Positions 54,428 through 63,862 are shown, numbered from the stretch's first letter. The stretch: 64,000 nt of DNA from Acetobacter conturbans (GCF_011516755.1 NZ_WOSY01000003.1:242352-306351), one strand, 5' to 3'. Translations and numbers: made by a program. Notes: generated by a model from the letters alone, not told the origin.

Positions 54428-54445
54428 TCAAATGATTCCATTTGA
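54428..54445. repeat. palindrome in intergenic region, possible dispersed repeat
   Basis: TCAAATG at 54428-54434 and its complement CATTTGA at 54439-54445, with a 4-nt spacer, followed by an ACGGGATCGGCTCTAG tail. It resembles short intergenic repeats of alphaproteobacteria by eye. There is only one copy in this window. Confidence 0.35.
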
Positions 54446-54559
54446 ACGGGATCGGCTCTAGCGGGCGAGTGGCCACACACCCCCGTCCTCAACCAGCCTT
54501 GGCTGCCGATCGCTGATTTTCACCCTTCACTGCCTTTTCCAGACAGAGTTGTGCCCTGC

Positions 54560-56215
54560 TCAACGAGGCAGTCGGGCCATCGCAATCGCCCGCCCCAGTG
54601 TGTCGAGAACCTTTTCCTCACTGAACGCCGTGCTGACATAAATTTGTCCCAGCCTCCCACAGACCTGACAACGTGCCGGATCGGCATACAGAGCGGCAAT
54701 GCACGCTGCGAAGGCCTCCGCACCTTCCGCGACAAGAGAGGCGAGATCCGGCGGCAGATCCAGACCGGCAGCAGCGACGGGCGTCATGACGCACGGGACA
54801 CCGGCGGCGAAGCTTTCCAGCACCTTGCCCTTGATCCCGGCCCCGAAGCGCAACGGCGCGACCGTCAGCCGCACATGGGCCAGAACGTCCGCGTCCAGAT
54901 CGTTCACATGACCCATCACGCGAACACTCTCCGGCCAGTGCAGATGGGGAGGAAGATGGGGTCCGACCAGCCACAGGCGGAGCGAAGGTTCGGCTGCGTG
55001 CAGAAGAGGCAGGACGGTTTCCACAAACCACCGCACCGCGTCGAGGTTTGGCGCATGGTGGTAATTGCCAATGAAGGCAATGTCGCGACGGGTCGGGAAA
55101 TCGGCAACGTCCGGACGGATCGGAACAGCCCAGGGCACACAGGCCACCCGCGCGTCCGGCACGGTGCGTTGCAGCCACACCGCTTCTTCCGGGGAGTGGG
55201 TCAGGACCGCATCCGCCTGCCATGCCGCCGTGCATTCCTGCAACCGTATCGCCCGGCTGAGCGCCTGCACTTCCGGCCGCACTTCAATCGTGGCCTGCCC
55301 TTCCAGACGGCGATTATGCAGGTCGGCGACGCTGTAAAGCACTGTGGCGGATGGCTGAAGATGGCGGGCCAGCGCCAGATAGCGGGAGGCGACACCGATG
55401 CGGTGCAGATAGACGACATCGAACGCATGGCCCTGACGACGCAGGATGTCCTCGACCGATGCGTAATACGGGGAGCGCCACACCGTGAAGCCTTCCCGCT
55501 CAAGCACATCGCAGACGGCGGCAGGGGGCGTCAGATCGTCCGCCGCCACAAGACTGACATCATAGCCGAGTGCACGCAGAGCCCGCGCGTGGGAAAGCAG
55601 CGCCTGCGAACCGGCATCGCGCCCCATGACAGGCAGCCTCTCGTCGATGATCAGGGCACGGGACGCACACGGCTCTTCCGTTTGCGAAGGACCGTGGCGA
55701 CGGGTCAGGCGATGATAACGCTCGCGCTGGTCCTGCCTGCCGTCGGCGCGCGCGTGATCGTCCAGCACCTCACTGGCCACGTCTGCCAGAAACGCCAGAA
55801 TGTCCTCTCGCCCCTCATTGGTGAGGGTGCCCCGCGCCGCCTGCCGCACAACCTGCCGCAGATCCTCATCGAACGCACCGCTCGCCTCGATGACCACCGG
55901 GGAGCCGATCAGTTCGGAGCCATCGCTTTCACGACGCACCTGAATCACATGCCGTTCGTGCAGGGACAGCGCAGCGGGGATCAGCAGGTCGAAACCATGA
56001 CGACCATCGCCGAATCCGGCCTGTGCAAGATCGTGACGATGCTGATTGGCAATCACCCGGGCGATGGGCACACCATTATCCAGCACTTGCAGGGCCACAG
56101 CCTCACCCGCACCGCCAGCCGCCTGCGCCCAGCCGGCGATGCGAGTGCGGGTGGTGATATCCAGATAGCCCGGAAGTTCCGCCGGGCGCGCCGTCACAGC
56201 ATAGGGTGGGGTCAT
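54560..56215 (-). CDS. glycosyltransferase (GT4-like) with N-terminal shared module
   Basis: The 551-residue protein has three parts. Residues ~15-105 form a module beginning GYLDITTRTRIAGWA, also found at the end of the neighbouring surface protein. Residues ~105-185 are a helical linker. Residues ~185-551 are a GT-B glycosyltransferase with ADAVLTHSPEEAVWL, DIAFIGNYHHAPNLDAVRWF and APLRFGAGIKGKVLESFAAG (nucleotide-sugar site with the Glu of GT4). It follows the surface protein gene by 14 bases and could glycosylate that protein. The acceptor is inferred. Confidence 0.82.
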   Translation of the reverse strand: MTPPYAVTARPAELPGYLDITTRTRIAGWAQAAGGAGEAVALQVLDNGVPIARVIANQHRHDLAQAGFGDGRHGFDLLIPAALSLHERHVIQVRRESDGSELIGSPVVIEASGAFDEDLRQVVRQAARGTLTNEGREDILAFLADVASEVLDDHARADGRQDQRERYHRLTRRHGPSQTEEPCASRALIIDERLPVMGRDAGSQALLSHARALRALGYDVSLVAADDLTPPAAVCDVLEREGFTVWRSPYYASVEDILRRQGHAFDVVYLHRIGVASRYLALARHLQPSATVLYSVADLHNRRLEGQATIEVRPEVQALSRAIRLQECTAAWQADAVLTHSPEEAVWLQRTVPDARVACVPWAVPIRPDVADFPTRRDIAFIGNYHHAPNLDAVRWFVETVLPLLHAAEPSLRLWLVGPHLPPHLHWPESVRVMGHVNDLDADVLAHVRLTVAPLRFGAGIKGKVLESFAAGVPCVMTPVAAAGLDLPPDLASLVAEGAEAFAACIAALYADPARCQVCGRLGQIYVSTAFSEEKVLDTLGRAIAMARLPR

Positions 56216-56229
56216 GGCGGAGACTCTTC

Positions 56230-59200
56230 TCAGGCGACTTCGCGGAGCCTCTCCCTGTATGTCACCGGCTCGACACGCAGCAGGGCAAGCTGCTCTTCCG
56301 TCAATCCTCCGACGACATCGACTTCGAAGGCATGCTGCCCGTCCCCTTTCCCTGCCGCTTCCAGATCCGCCCGATAACGGCTGGCTGTCACTTCACACAG
56401 CACCAGCGCACCGACCATCAGACGCAGGCGCAGCCTGTGAGCAGGACGCAGCGGATCCCGTGCCCAGCCCGCCACGCGCCCGCGGGTGGCGACATCGATA
56501 TAGAGTTCAATGGAGGCAAGCGGCTCCTCCTGTATGGAAGATGTCAGGGAGCGGCGAATGACCTCCAGCGCCTCTCCGTCTTCGACACGCGGGGCGCAGT
56601 AGCGTGGGACCTGTGGTGTGGCGTCCGGATACAGTTCCGCAAATTCGCGGGCGTTGTGGAACATTCCACGACTGCCATCGTCGATAAAGGTTTCCGACGG
56701 TGCGCCTTCCGCGAAGATGATGTCATGTGTCTCGAGTTCGATGTGAATATACTCGATGACGCTGACCTGTTCCGCCTGCGTGATGGTGCGCCCATTGACC
56801 AGCGCCTGCGCCGGGACCAGCACGCCGTCGAGGAACATGGCGTGCAGAGGGGAGATCACCAGATCACGACACGGGAGGCCATGCCCCAGCGCTCCGGCGG
56901 CAATGCGCACCGGCATGATATCGGTCCGGCCAGCAGCGAAACGACCGTCATACGACCGGCGACCGATCCAGCGGATGGGACGCAGCGCACCGTCGCGGGT
57001 CACGAGCCGCTCGCCGATCCGCAGGCTTTCCACGGACCGCTCGCCCGTTTCGGTCAGGATCGCCGTGCCGGGGCAGTAGCAGGGCGTGCCATCGGAGGTG
57101 ATCGAGAGCGCGCCGGTGCTGTCCGCAGCGAGCATGAAGAAATCGGCAGTATAGTCGCCTGCGAAAGTCAGGGTTTCGCTGGTGGTGCCATCGGCCACCG
57201 TCACCACCGTATTGCCGCCCGAACTCACGCTGCTGAGGGTTGCACCGGAGGTCAGCCCATCGAGTTCGATCGTATCGTTCGCGCCAAATCCGGAAATAAC
57301 GGCCTGAATGCCATAGGCCGAGGACGAAGGAGCAACGCTTTGCACCAGCGTTCCCGCGCCTGCGAACACGAGCGTGCCGGTGACGGAGGCTTTCGGCGAG
57401 AGCAGATCGAGTTCGCCGCCCGATACCAGCACCGTATTGCTGACGACCGAATTGCCGTCGATCGTCAGTTTTCCGCCATCCAGCGTCATTCCGGTGGCCG
57501 TGACACCCTTGATCTGGATGTCGATTTCACCACCGGCATAAACCGTCTCGTTGCTGATCGACGCCCCGGACACGGCCAGCGTCTGCGTGCCGTAAATCCT
57601 GTCGCTGGTCGCCTCGCCGGTGACGTTTTCCACACCCCCTGCGGAGATCACGCTGCCGCTGTCGGTGCCGGAAACATTCGCTGTGCCGCCGGAAAGAAGG
57701 GTCGCCCCCACCAGCGTTCCGCCGGGGCTGACCGTCAGGGTGTCGCCGCCCGACACAACAGCCCCCGAGAGCGTCACGCCACTTGAAACCACTGAAGCAG
57801 TGCTGCCACCCGAACTTGTCGCACTGCCGGACGCGCTGGAGGCGACAGTGATTTCCACCCCGCCTGAACCGTCCGTGGACACTGCCAGCGAGGATGCCAG
57901 CGCACTGCCTGCAAAAACGAACTGCTGGCTGACGGCACCACTGCTCAGGGTTGCGACCGTGTTGCCGCCGCTGACCGTCGTGTTCAGCGTTGCGCCGGAA
58001 CCGATCACCGTCGCGTCGATGACATCGCCCGCGCCAAAACCGGAGATGGTCGCCAGTGCGCCATAACCGGCGCTCGCCAGGCTTTCCACCAGCAAGGTTC
58101 CCTGACCCGAGAAGAGGACCGCTCCGGCCAGCGTGGCTTTGGGGGATTCAAGCGCGATAGTGCCGCCACTCAGGATCGTGGTGCTGGTTGCGCTGGCATT
58201 GCCGTCGATGGACAGCGTGCCGCCATTATTCAGCGTGATGCCGCTGGCCAGAGTGCCCTTGGTGGCCAACTCAACGCTGCCGCCGTTATAGACCGTTTCG
58301 TCCGATACGCTGGCGCCCGACGCACTGAGGATCTGCGTGCCGTCGATCTGGGTGCCCGCCACGGAACCGAGCACGAGTTCCGTGGCGGCATGAGCAAGAA
58401 CACCACCCGCAGCGCTACCGCCTGCCGAAATGGTGGCCGAGCCACCCGATCCGATCACGGCTCCGATCGCCGTGCCGCCAGATTCCACCACAATGGAACC
58501 GCCATCCGAAATCGTCGTGGAGGTGCTGGAACCACCGCTTCCGACCGTGATCGCGCTGGCTGTGGTGGTATCGGTTGGAGCAAAAGAGACGCCACGAATG
58601 TTCGTATCGGCGGCGGCCGTCATGACGGTGGTGAAACTCTCGCCAGTCGCTGCCGTGGTGGCGTCGAGCTGATCGGTGATGGAAAACAGATAGGTCTGGT
58701 CGAGATCGCCTATGGTGGCATTCGTTGTGTACAGTTCGACTTCGTCGCCCACCACTTCGCCAGTCAGGCCGATCAGCCCCGTGGTGCCGGAACTCGCCGT
58801 ATTCGCCACCAGATCGAGACCCAGTGAAAGCGTATAATCCAGCACCCATCCGCTGCCGTCATAACTCCATTTCTGCAGACCGCCGTCCCCAAGACCACCT
58901 TCCTTGGGATTGCCGCTGTCAGCGACGTAGAGAACGGTCGTGCTGGCGAAGAAATAGGCTTCCGGGCTGAGATGAATCGTCGTGCCGACCGAGATGCCGT
59001 TGAGGGTGTTTTCCTCCGCCGCACTCAGCGTGACGGAACCCGCGATATCGGGCAGCACTTCGGCCTGGGTCGCGGACACGGGCAGTGTCGTGCCGTAGCT
59101 GGCGATACTGGATGTTCCGCCGCTTCCCTGCGTGCTGTCGCGTGAAACATAAAGGATACCATTGACGATTTCTGTGACGCGGGTATCGGTGGACGTGTCG

Positions 59201-59781
59201 ATGGCCGTCGCCACGCTGGCGCCATCTGCCGCGTAGAAGACCCCCTGTGTGGTGTCGCCCTTCACGCCCTGACCGGTGACATAGAAGGATGTCCCGTCGA
59301 CGGTCGCCACGCTCCGGATATTGTTGGTATTGAAAACGTCGTAGAGCGCGGTGCTGGTATCGACCGTGCCGTCATAGCTGATGTCGGCAATGACACGCGG
59401 AACAGCCGTATAGCTGGTGCCTGTCAGGCTGGTGGACTGCGCCAGCCGAGCATCGCCGTACACTGCGGCGCCCCCGGCATTGTACGTGGCGGCGTTGATG
59501 CCATAGCCGCCGATGACGAGCGACTCTCCGTCTTCCGAAAGTTCCAGTTGCCCTTCGGACGATGAGCCATACTCGCCCGAGATCGCATATTCCGTCACAC
59601 CATCGACCACCGTGGTCGTCTGCGGCAACACCATGGTGCCAACGACTTCTCCGGTGGTCGTGATCTCTTCCAGCACGATGGGAGACGCCTGATTGTCGGT
59701 ATACGTCCCGCTATCGTCACCATCCCCGACAATGCTGATAACAAGATCACCTTCGGTGAAGGATGTCAGCGAAGAGGTCAT
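56230..59781 (-). CDS. large Hint-domain surface protein with AIDA-like repeats
   Basis: The 1183-residue protein has a beta-rich N-terminal region (~1-400) with no signal peptide visible. Glycine/serine-rich AIDA-like repeats follow (~410-890) as two tandem units; each contains a GTQ-L-SGASVS-ETVY-GG element and ends in an ISGFGA-D segment. Next is a Hint (hedgehog/intein-like) domain at ~899-1070, starting PCYCPGT with Cys901 and Cys903. Last is a ~85-residue module shared with the next gene (~1090-1175). Such proteins are common and large in acetic acid bacteria. Hint domains self-process in other proteins; whether this one does is unknown. No autotransporter barrel is seen. Confidence 0.8.
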   Translation of the reverse strand: MTSSLTSFTEGDLVISIVGDGDDSGTYTDNQASPIVLEEITTTGEVVGTMVLPQTTTVVDGVTEYAISGEYGSSSEGQLELSEDGESLVIGGYGINAATYNAGGAAVYGDARLAQSTSLTGTSYTAVPRVIADISYDGTVDTSTALYDVFNTNNIRSVATVDGTSFYVTGQGVKGDTTQGVFYAADGASVATAIDTSTDTRVTEIVNGILYVSRDSTQGSGGTSSIASYGTTLPVSATQAEVLPDIAGSVTLSAAEENTLNGISVGTTIHLSPEAYFFASTTVLYVADSGNPKEGGLGDGGLQKWSYDGSGWVLDYTLSLGLDLVANTASSGTTGLIGLTGEVVGDEVELYTTNATIGDLDQTYLFSITDQLDATTAATGESFTTVMTAAADTNIRGVSFAPTDTTTASAITVGSGGSSTSTTISDGGSIVVESGGTAIGAVIGSGGSATISAGGSAAGGVLAHAATELVLGSVAGTQIDGTQILSASGASVSDETVYNGGSVELATKGTLASGITLNNGGTLSIDGNASATSTTILSGGTIALESPKATLAGAVLFSGQGTLLVESLASAGYGALATISGFGAGDVIDATVIGSGATLNTTVSGGNTVATLSSGAVSQQFVFAGSALASSLAVSTDGSGGVEITVASSASGSATSSGGSTASVVSSGVTLSGAVVSGGDTLTVSPGGTLVGATLLSGGTANVSGTDSGSVISAGGVENVTGEATSDRIYGTQTLAVSGASISNETVYAGGEIDIQIKGVTATGMTLDGGKLTIDGNSVVSNTVLVSGGELDLLSPKASVTGTLVFAGAGTLVQSVAPSSSAYGIQAVISGFGANDTIELDGLTSGATLSSVSSGGNTVVTVADGTTSETLTFAGDYTADFFMLAADSTGALSITSDGTPCYCPGTAILTETGERSVESLRIGERLVTRDGALRPIRWIGRRSYDGRFAAGRTDIMPVRIAAGALGHGLPCRDLVISPLHAMFLDGVLVPAQALVNGRTITQAEQVSVIEYIHIELETHDIIFAEGAPSETFIDDGSRGMFHNAREFAELYPDATPQVPRYCAPRVEDGEALEVIRRSLTSSIQEEPLASIELYIDVATRGRVAGWARDPLRPAHRLRLRLMVGALVLCEVTASRYRADLEAAGKGDGQHAFEVDVVGGLTEEQLALLRVEPVTYRERLREVA

Positions 59782-59993
59782 TCTGATTCTTTCGATCGAA
59801 GATAAGTTATCCGTTGGTTAACAGCGCACTCATTTCGATGGTGTTAAATTAATTTGAAACCTCTGTTGCTGAAGACAAAATGCTTGATGGCGTTTTTCCG
59901 CGGACAAGGGGCTGGAAGTTCTCTCTTTTCTGCCCGATCCTGTCGCCTCCTCACTTTACAGGCCGCAACCGGTCGCCTTCACATGGGACCATC

Positions 59994-60536
59994 ATGACGA
60001 CAAAGATTTCTCCTCGCCTTCTCTCAACAGTGTTTCTTGCCGCTGCTCTGAACCTTCTGGCTGTGCCGTCGGGGCACGCAGCAGCACAACGCGATGATGC
60101 GGCCCGACACGCAGAGCAAGTCTTGCATGAAGTGGGTGTGGCGCGCTTTACCGCGCCCGATTTCCAGCCCGGAACCATCCGTCACATGGTCATGTTCCGT
60201 TTTCGTCCCAACGTGACGCAGGCTGAGCGCGACGAAGTGACGAAACGCTTTCTCGCCCTTGCTAAGCTGTCACACCGTTCCGATGGCAAATCCGTCGTTG
60301 TTTCAATCGAAGCGGGACCACAGAACAGCGGCGAAAATTCTGATCTTGGGCTGGAAGCAGGATACCTCGTTACATTTGCCTCGGAGGGAGATCGAAATTT
60401 CTATGTCGGACATCCCATTGTCTCTGACAGTCGCTTTTTCGATCACGCCCACGATGCCTTCAAGGCTTTCGCTGGGCCTTATCTTGAAAAAGTCGTTGTC
60501 TTTGACTTTCCGGTCATCTCTGAGAGCAAGCCCTGA
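59994..60536 (+). CDS. secreted Dabb (stress-responsive alpha/beta barrel) protein
   Basis: The 180-residue protein has a signal peptide (about residues 1-31, ending GHAAA). A Dabb domain follows, with IRHMVMFRFRPNVTQAERDE, SGENSDLGLEAGYLVTFASE and HPIVSDSRFFDHAHDAFKAF. Dabb proteins form ferredoxin-like dimers and include several with unknown substrates. The ATG at 59994 gives the signal peptide; the frame upstream is not credible. It is divergent from the surface protein gene. Confidence 0.82.
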   Translation: MTTKISPRLLSTVFLAAALNLLAVPSGHAAAQRDDAARHAEQVLHEVGVARFTAPDFQPGTIRHMVMFRFRPNVTQAERDEVTKRFLALAKLSHRSDGKSVVVSIEAGPQNSGENSDLGLEAGYLVTFASEGDRNFYVGHPIVSDSRFFDHAHDAFKAFAGPYLEKVVVFDFPVISESKP

Positions 60537-60981
60537 CGGGTGGCTTGCGCTGCATTTTGGAAGGCGGTTTCCTCACCCGACCATGCTGATGGGGAACGTT
60601 TTCAGCTTGGGACGTGCAGTTGCGTTTATTGAACGTGTCCGGGAGGTGCTGTGGCAGCCCAACACACGACCGGGCAGAGGTGTGCGTCTGCGCGGTCGGA
60701 TAAGAAACCGGTCTTGAGAATGAGCCGAAAAAGCACAAGGTCATTTGAATGAGATTCTGACCCTTTCGTTTGGATGACCTACGGCCCACCACAAAGAATT
60801 GCGAACGATTCACATCGGTATAGCAACAGGCATCACATGTTGTCAGCCACGGCAACAGAACCGGCTCACTGACAACACGCTTTAGGTTGATGATCCATTA
60901 ATTGAATGTTGAAGTTTTACTTCAGTTTCATTGAGGTAGGGGGAAGATGGGTCGGTCTTGGCCCTACTTTCCAAGGCAGCC
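60537..60981. other. gap with no supported gene, next to transposase debris
   Basis: About 445 bases. The tail of a 152-residue plus-strand frame (60259-60717) overlaps the Dabb gene and is not credible. No promoter or terminator stands out. Confidence 0.5.
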
Positions 60982-61220
60982 ATGGAAAATCCCGTGTTAA
61001 ACATGAGCATCTTTGTCAATCGCGATGGATTATGCTGGCAGGACGAGCCAAAAGATTACTGTCCTAACAAGATGCTGTACAATCGCTGGAAGCGTTGGTG
61101 GGCAAAAGATCCTTCACCCGCATGATGGAAGGGGGCGGCAGCTGGAAAGGTTGAACCCGGGAGGATCATAATCGACGCGACCTACCTGCAAGCCCCCGCG
61201 CAGCATCGAGCCTATGGGTG
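60982..61220 (+). pseudogene. IS5-family transposase remnant
   Basis: A 47-codon frame (60982-61125) contains NRDGLCWQDEPKDYCPNKML, then YNRWKRWW, which is the conserved N-terminal region of IS5/IS1031-type transposases. It is broken by a stop. The matching RMMEG and IIIDATYLQA segments appear downstream in other frames up to 61220. The catalytic domain beyond the first Asp is missing, so the gene is dead. No terminal repeats of an intact element are seen. Confidence 0.75.
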
Positions 61221-61561
61221 ACAAAGACTTTGGCCAACTGAATGGCCATGTTTCAAATGGTCGTTATTTAAACAGGATGTATAAATAAATTCATGTCATG
61301 ACCCAGTGCAGCTCGCACGCGCCCACAATCGAATGCGCCACCGGTCTCCTTGCCTATAAGGCGTGATGCCAATTGGGCAAAAGATCAATCCCTTTGCGGA
61401 TCGAAGCGTTTTACGGACAACACACTTTCGCGGCAGGACGAGTCTGTGAACCTGAAAAACGTTCTTCCCCAGAGCAAAGTGGGCGGGTGGATGGTTCTAA
61501 TTGCCCTGGAGTGCAACTGCTTCTTTGGCGGTGTTTCGATAAATGCCCACTTTGGCACTTA
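61221..61561. other. gap between transposase remnant and MITE
   Basis: About 340 bases. Frames here (61350-61588 on the plus strand) have no recognised family. The region probably decayed after insertions. Confidence 0.5.
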
Positions 61562-61703
61562 GAAGCTGTTTCAAAAACTCTCTGCTGAGCGCGACCGCCC
61601 CGGAAGGTGCGTGCGCTCGGTGTAGATTTTTGAGCACTGAAGCGAAACAGCCATGCGGACCGTGAGCATCGGAGCGGCAACAGAGAGCTTTTAAAACAGC
61701 CTC
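61562..61703. mobile_element. 142-bp MITE-like element with terminal inverted repeats
   Basis: Ends are 23-bp inverted repeats matching at 20 of 23 positions: GAAGCTGTTTCAAAAACTCT at 61562 and, on the other strand from 61703, GAGGCTGTTTTAAAAGCTCT. TA flanks both sides (61560-61561 and 61704-61705), consistent with target duplication. The inside is non-coding. This is the pattern of a miniature inverted-repeat element derived from an IS by internal deletion. Confidence 0.75.
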
Positions 61704-61806
61704 TAAGCCACAGTGAAGCAGGAGCCTCCTCATGGGCTCCTGCTCAGCCATCGCCAGAGTCTGACATTTACCGGGAGCAGAAACGGCAATCGTTGGTACC
61801 GAGTGA

Positions 61807-63057
61807 TCAGGTGCCCGACGGATAAAGCCAGCGAACAACCCGCTCCATAGTCAGACCCTGAACGATAATTGTGAAGACCACTACGCCATAGCAAATCGGA
61901 AGAAGCAGCTCTCGCAACTCTCCGGGTGGGAGGCCGAGTGCGAGTGAAACTGAAATACCACCCCGCAAGCCACCCCACGTGAGAACACCCAGTACACGCC
62001 CCCGCTCCCACTGCCGGATATGAGCAGGAAGGGTCGAGAGCAGGACACTCAAACCTCGCACACCGATCGACAGCGGGATCACCACCAGAGTGGCGATGAG
62101 TGAAAACAGATGTGGTGTAATCTCGAGGATTTCAAAACCTATAAGAAGAAAGAGCAGAACGTTCAGAACTTCGTCGATGAGTGTCCACGCGATATCCAGC
62201 TCCTTCCGGGATACCTCGTCAAAGACGGAATGCGCATAGTTCGTGCCAAAGCTCATACCGGCCACCACAACGGCAATGGCCCCGGACATTCCCAGTGCAT
62301 TGGCAATACTGAACGTCCCGGTAGCCAGCGCCAGAGACGTCAGCAGGTCAATATGCGGATCGCGCTGGCCTCGCAGGACACGAAGAGCCATCCATCCCGT
62401 CGCAGCACCCAGAACACCTCCACCAATGGCTTCACGGCAAAAACTGAGGCCGATATCGGTCATCGTTACCGTCTGATGGTCACCTGTGGCCAGCCCAATG
62501 GTCACACCGAAAATCACGACACCCACGCCATCATTGAACAGGCTTTCGCCTGCAAAAACAGCTTGCAAAGGGCCGGGAAGACCAAGCCGCCGCAGCATGC
62601 CCACCACAGAGACCGGATCCGTAGGCGCTAGGATAGAGCCGAGCACAATGCACCAGATGAAGGGTATTGGGTGGCCCATAAATGGAAAGACGGACCACAC
62701 CGCAGCAGCCAGCAAGAGAACGGCAAACACGGTTCCAAGGACAGACAGGGCCGTCACTGAGACTAGTCGTGAACGCAGATGGACAAGGTCGACCTGCATG
62801 GCACCGGCGAACAGGAGCAGGGAGAGTGCTCCATTCAGCAGCGTTTCGGGAAGATTGATGGCTCCCAGAAATGTTCTGGGGAGCTCCTGAAGGTCATAAG
62901 CAGGAACCAAAGGATTGAGTAGCATAATGAGCAAAGAGGTCAGGAGCGAGAACACCAGAACGCCGATCGTCATGGGCAGACGCAACGTATGGTGGTTCAC
63001 GATGCTGAAGCTGGCAGAAAGTGTCAGAAGCAGGGCGATCAGGCTGATAGTGTCCAT
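61807..63057 (-). CDS. Na+/H+ antiporter (CPA1, NhaP/NhaK-like)
   Basis: The 416-residue protein has about 11-12 membrane helices and is a cation:proton antiporter-1. Motifs include GSILAPTDPVSVVGMLRRLG (ion-binding ND/PD motif of helix 5), FAGESLFNDGVGVVIFGVTI (the Asn-Asp pair near 178) and LTWGGLRGGISVSLALGLP, with the conserved Arg. It would export Na+ or K+ and keep internal pH, which suits life with organic acids. It stands alone. Confidence 0.9.
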   Translation of the reverse strand: MDTISLIALLLTLSASFSIVNHHTLRLPMTIGVLVFSLLTSLLIMLLNPLVPAYDLQELPRTFLGAINLPETLLNGALSLLLFAGAMQVDLVHLRSRLVSVTALSVLGTVFAVLLLAAAVWSVFPFMGHPIPFIWCIVLGSILAPTDPVSVVGMLRRLGLPGPLQAVFAGESLFNDGVGVVIFGVTIGLATGDHQTVTMTDIGLSFCREAIGGGVLGAATGWMALRVLRGQRDPHIDLLTSLALATGTFSIANALGMSGAIAVVVAGMSFGTNYAHSVFDEVSRKELDIAWTLIDEVLNVLLFLLIGFEILEITPHLFSLIATLVVIPLSIGVRGLSVLLSTLPAHIRQWERGRVLGVLTWGGLRGGISVSLALGLPPGELRELLLPICYGVVVFTIIVQGLTMERVVRWLYPSGT

Positions 63058-63310
63058 GACCGAAACGGCTGACGGTTCTGGCAGCCTTCGTCAAGAGAAA
63101 CTGGTGACGTCTACTTTTCGGCAAGCCAGATTCTCACGCTCAGAGCCGAAATGAAGACGAGAGTAATAAGAAAGGGAGTTCAAGAAACTTTCTTCACAAA
63201 CAGGAATAATATCAGGCGATTACAGTGGGATAATGTTCAGAGATCGGGCTAAATTGACTACTACATACTCAAAGGGGCCTTTTTCAACACAACCAAAGCG
63301 ATAGCGGAGA
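63058..63310. other. gap after the antiporter start
   Basis: About 250 bases holding the antiporter promoter; no gene is supported. Confidence 0.4.
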
Positions 63311-63470
63311 CTACTTCCTGAAGTAGGCGATACCGAGTTCGTTCCACATCCAGGTGAAGTCATATGCTGCCAACGCTCCCTAGCCGTTTCCCGCATGGCG
63401 GTAATATTTTCGATCCTTTTGAGCCAAGAGAAGACTTTTTCCCGTCTGGTAGCCGTGGAGGAAGCCTGAC
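63311..63470 (-). pseudogene. C-terminal gene fragment
   Basis: A minus-strand frame ends AYDFTWMWNELGIAYFRK then TAG (63311-63367). A second frame just upstream carries KVFSWLKRIENITAMRETAR. The two look like one protein tail broken by a frameshift. The family is not recognised; it may be a transposase or plasmid gene remnant. Confidence 0.4.
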
Positions 63471-63478
63471 GGGGCGCG

Positions 63479-63640
63479 TCACATTACCCAAAAGTGACGT
63501 AGATTCATCAAGCATCTGGCGGTGATGTCTCCGGCATCCAGCGCCGGACCAATGTGCTCGCCGAGCACTTCCGCGAAACAGGCCTGCCAGTCGTCCTGAC
63601 CGAGATACCGGATCAGTCCCGTGAGTTCGTCTGCGGCCAT
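63479..63640 (-). pseudogene. truncated N-terminal fragment of a conserved hypothetical protein
   Basis: A 53-codon frame starts MAADELTGLIRYLGQDDWQA and stops after ARCLMNLRHFWVM. GGAG lies about six bases upstream of the ATG. The first ~40 residues look like the start of a longer acidic protein family of alphaproteobacteria; the remainder does not. It is probably a 5' fragment left after a deletion or insertion. Confidence 0.4.
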
Positions 63641-63841
63641 GAGGGCTCCTGCTGCTCCTGACGAGGGACAGCAGACCAGCGGAACTGTCCTGACTCGATG
63701 AGAGGTGGATCATACCCCGGATGACGCCAGAAGGGACGGTCAGGAAACCATCACGGAGACGTGAAATCCGACGATTTTACGCCCTGCTTTGATTCCATTT
63801 GTTTCCTATGTGTTTCCTGCGTCGTGTTTCAGAACGCCGAA

Positions 63842-63862
63842 AGCCCGCTCGGAGAGCGGGCT
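63842..63862 (-). terminator. terminator after tRNA-fMet
   Basis: A perfect 9-bp stem (AGCCCGCTC at 63842-63850, complement at 63854-63862) with a 3-nt loop. It lies about 28 bases downstream of the tRNA gene on the minus strand. The U-tract is short (TTT). Confidence 0.7.

Noticed and set aside
54551..57786. Long plus-strand frames (608 and 526 codons) opposite the glycosyltransferase and surface protein
   Set aside because: They are antisense to coding sequence with recognisable domains; their Arg/His-rich content is typical of shadows.
61411..61680. Minus-strand frame across the MITE
   Set aside because: It reads through the inverted-repeat element and is probably a by-product of it.
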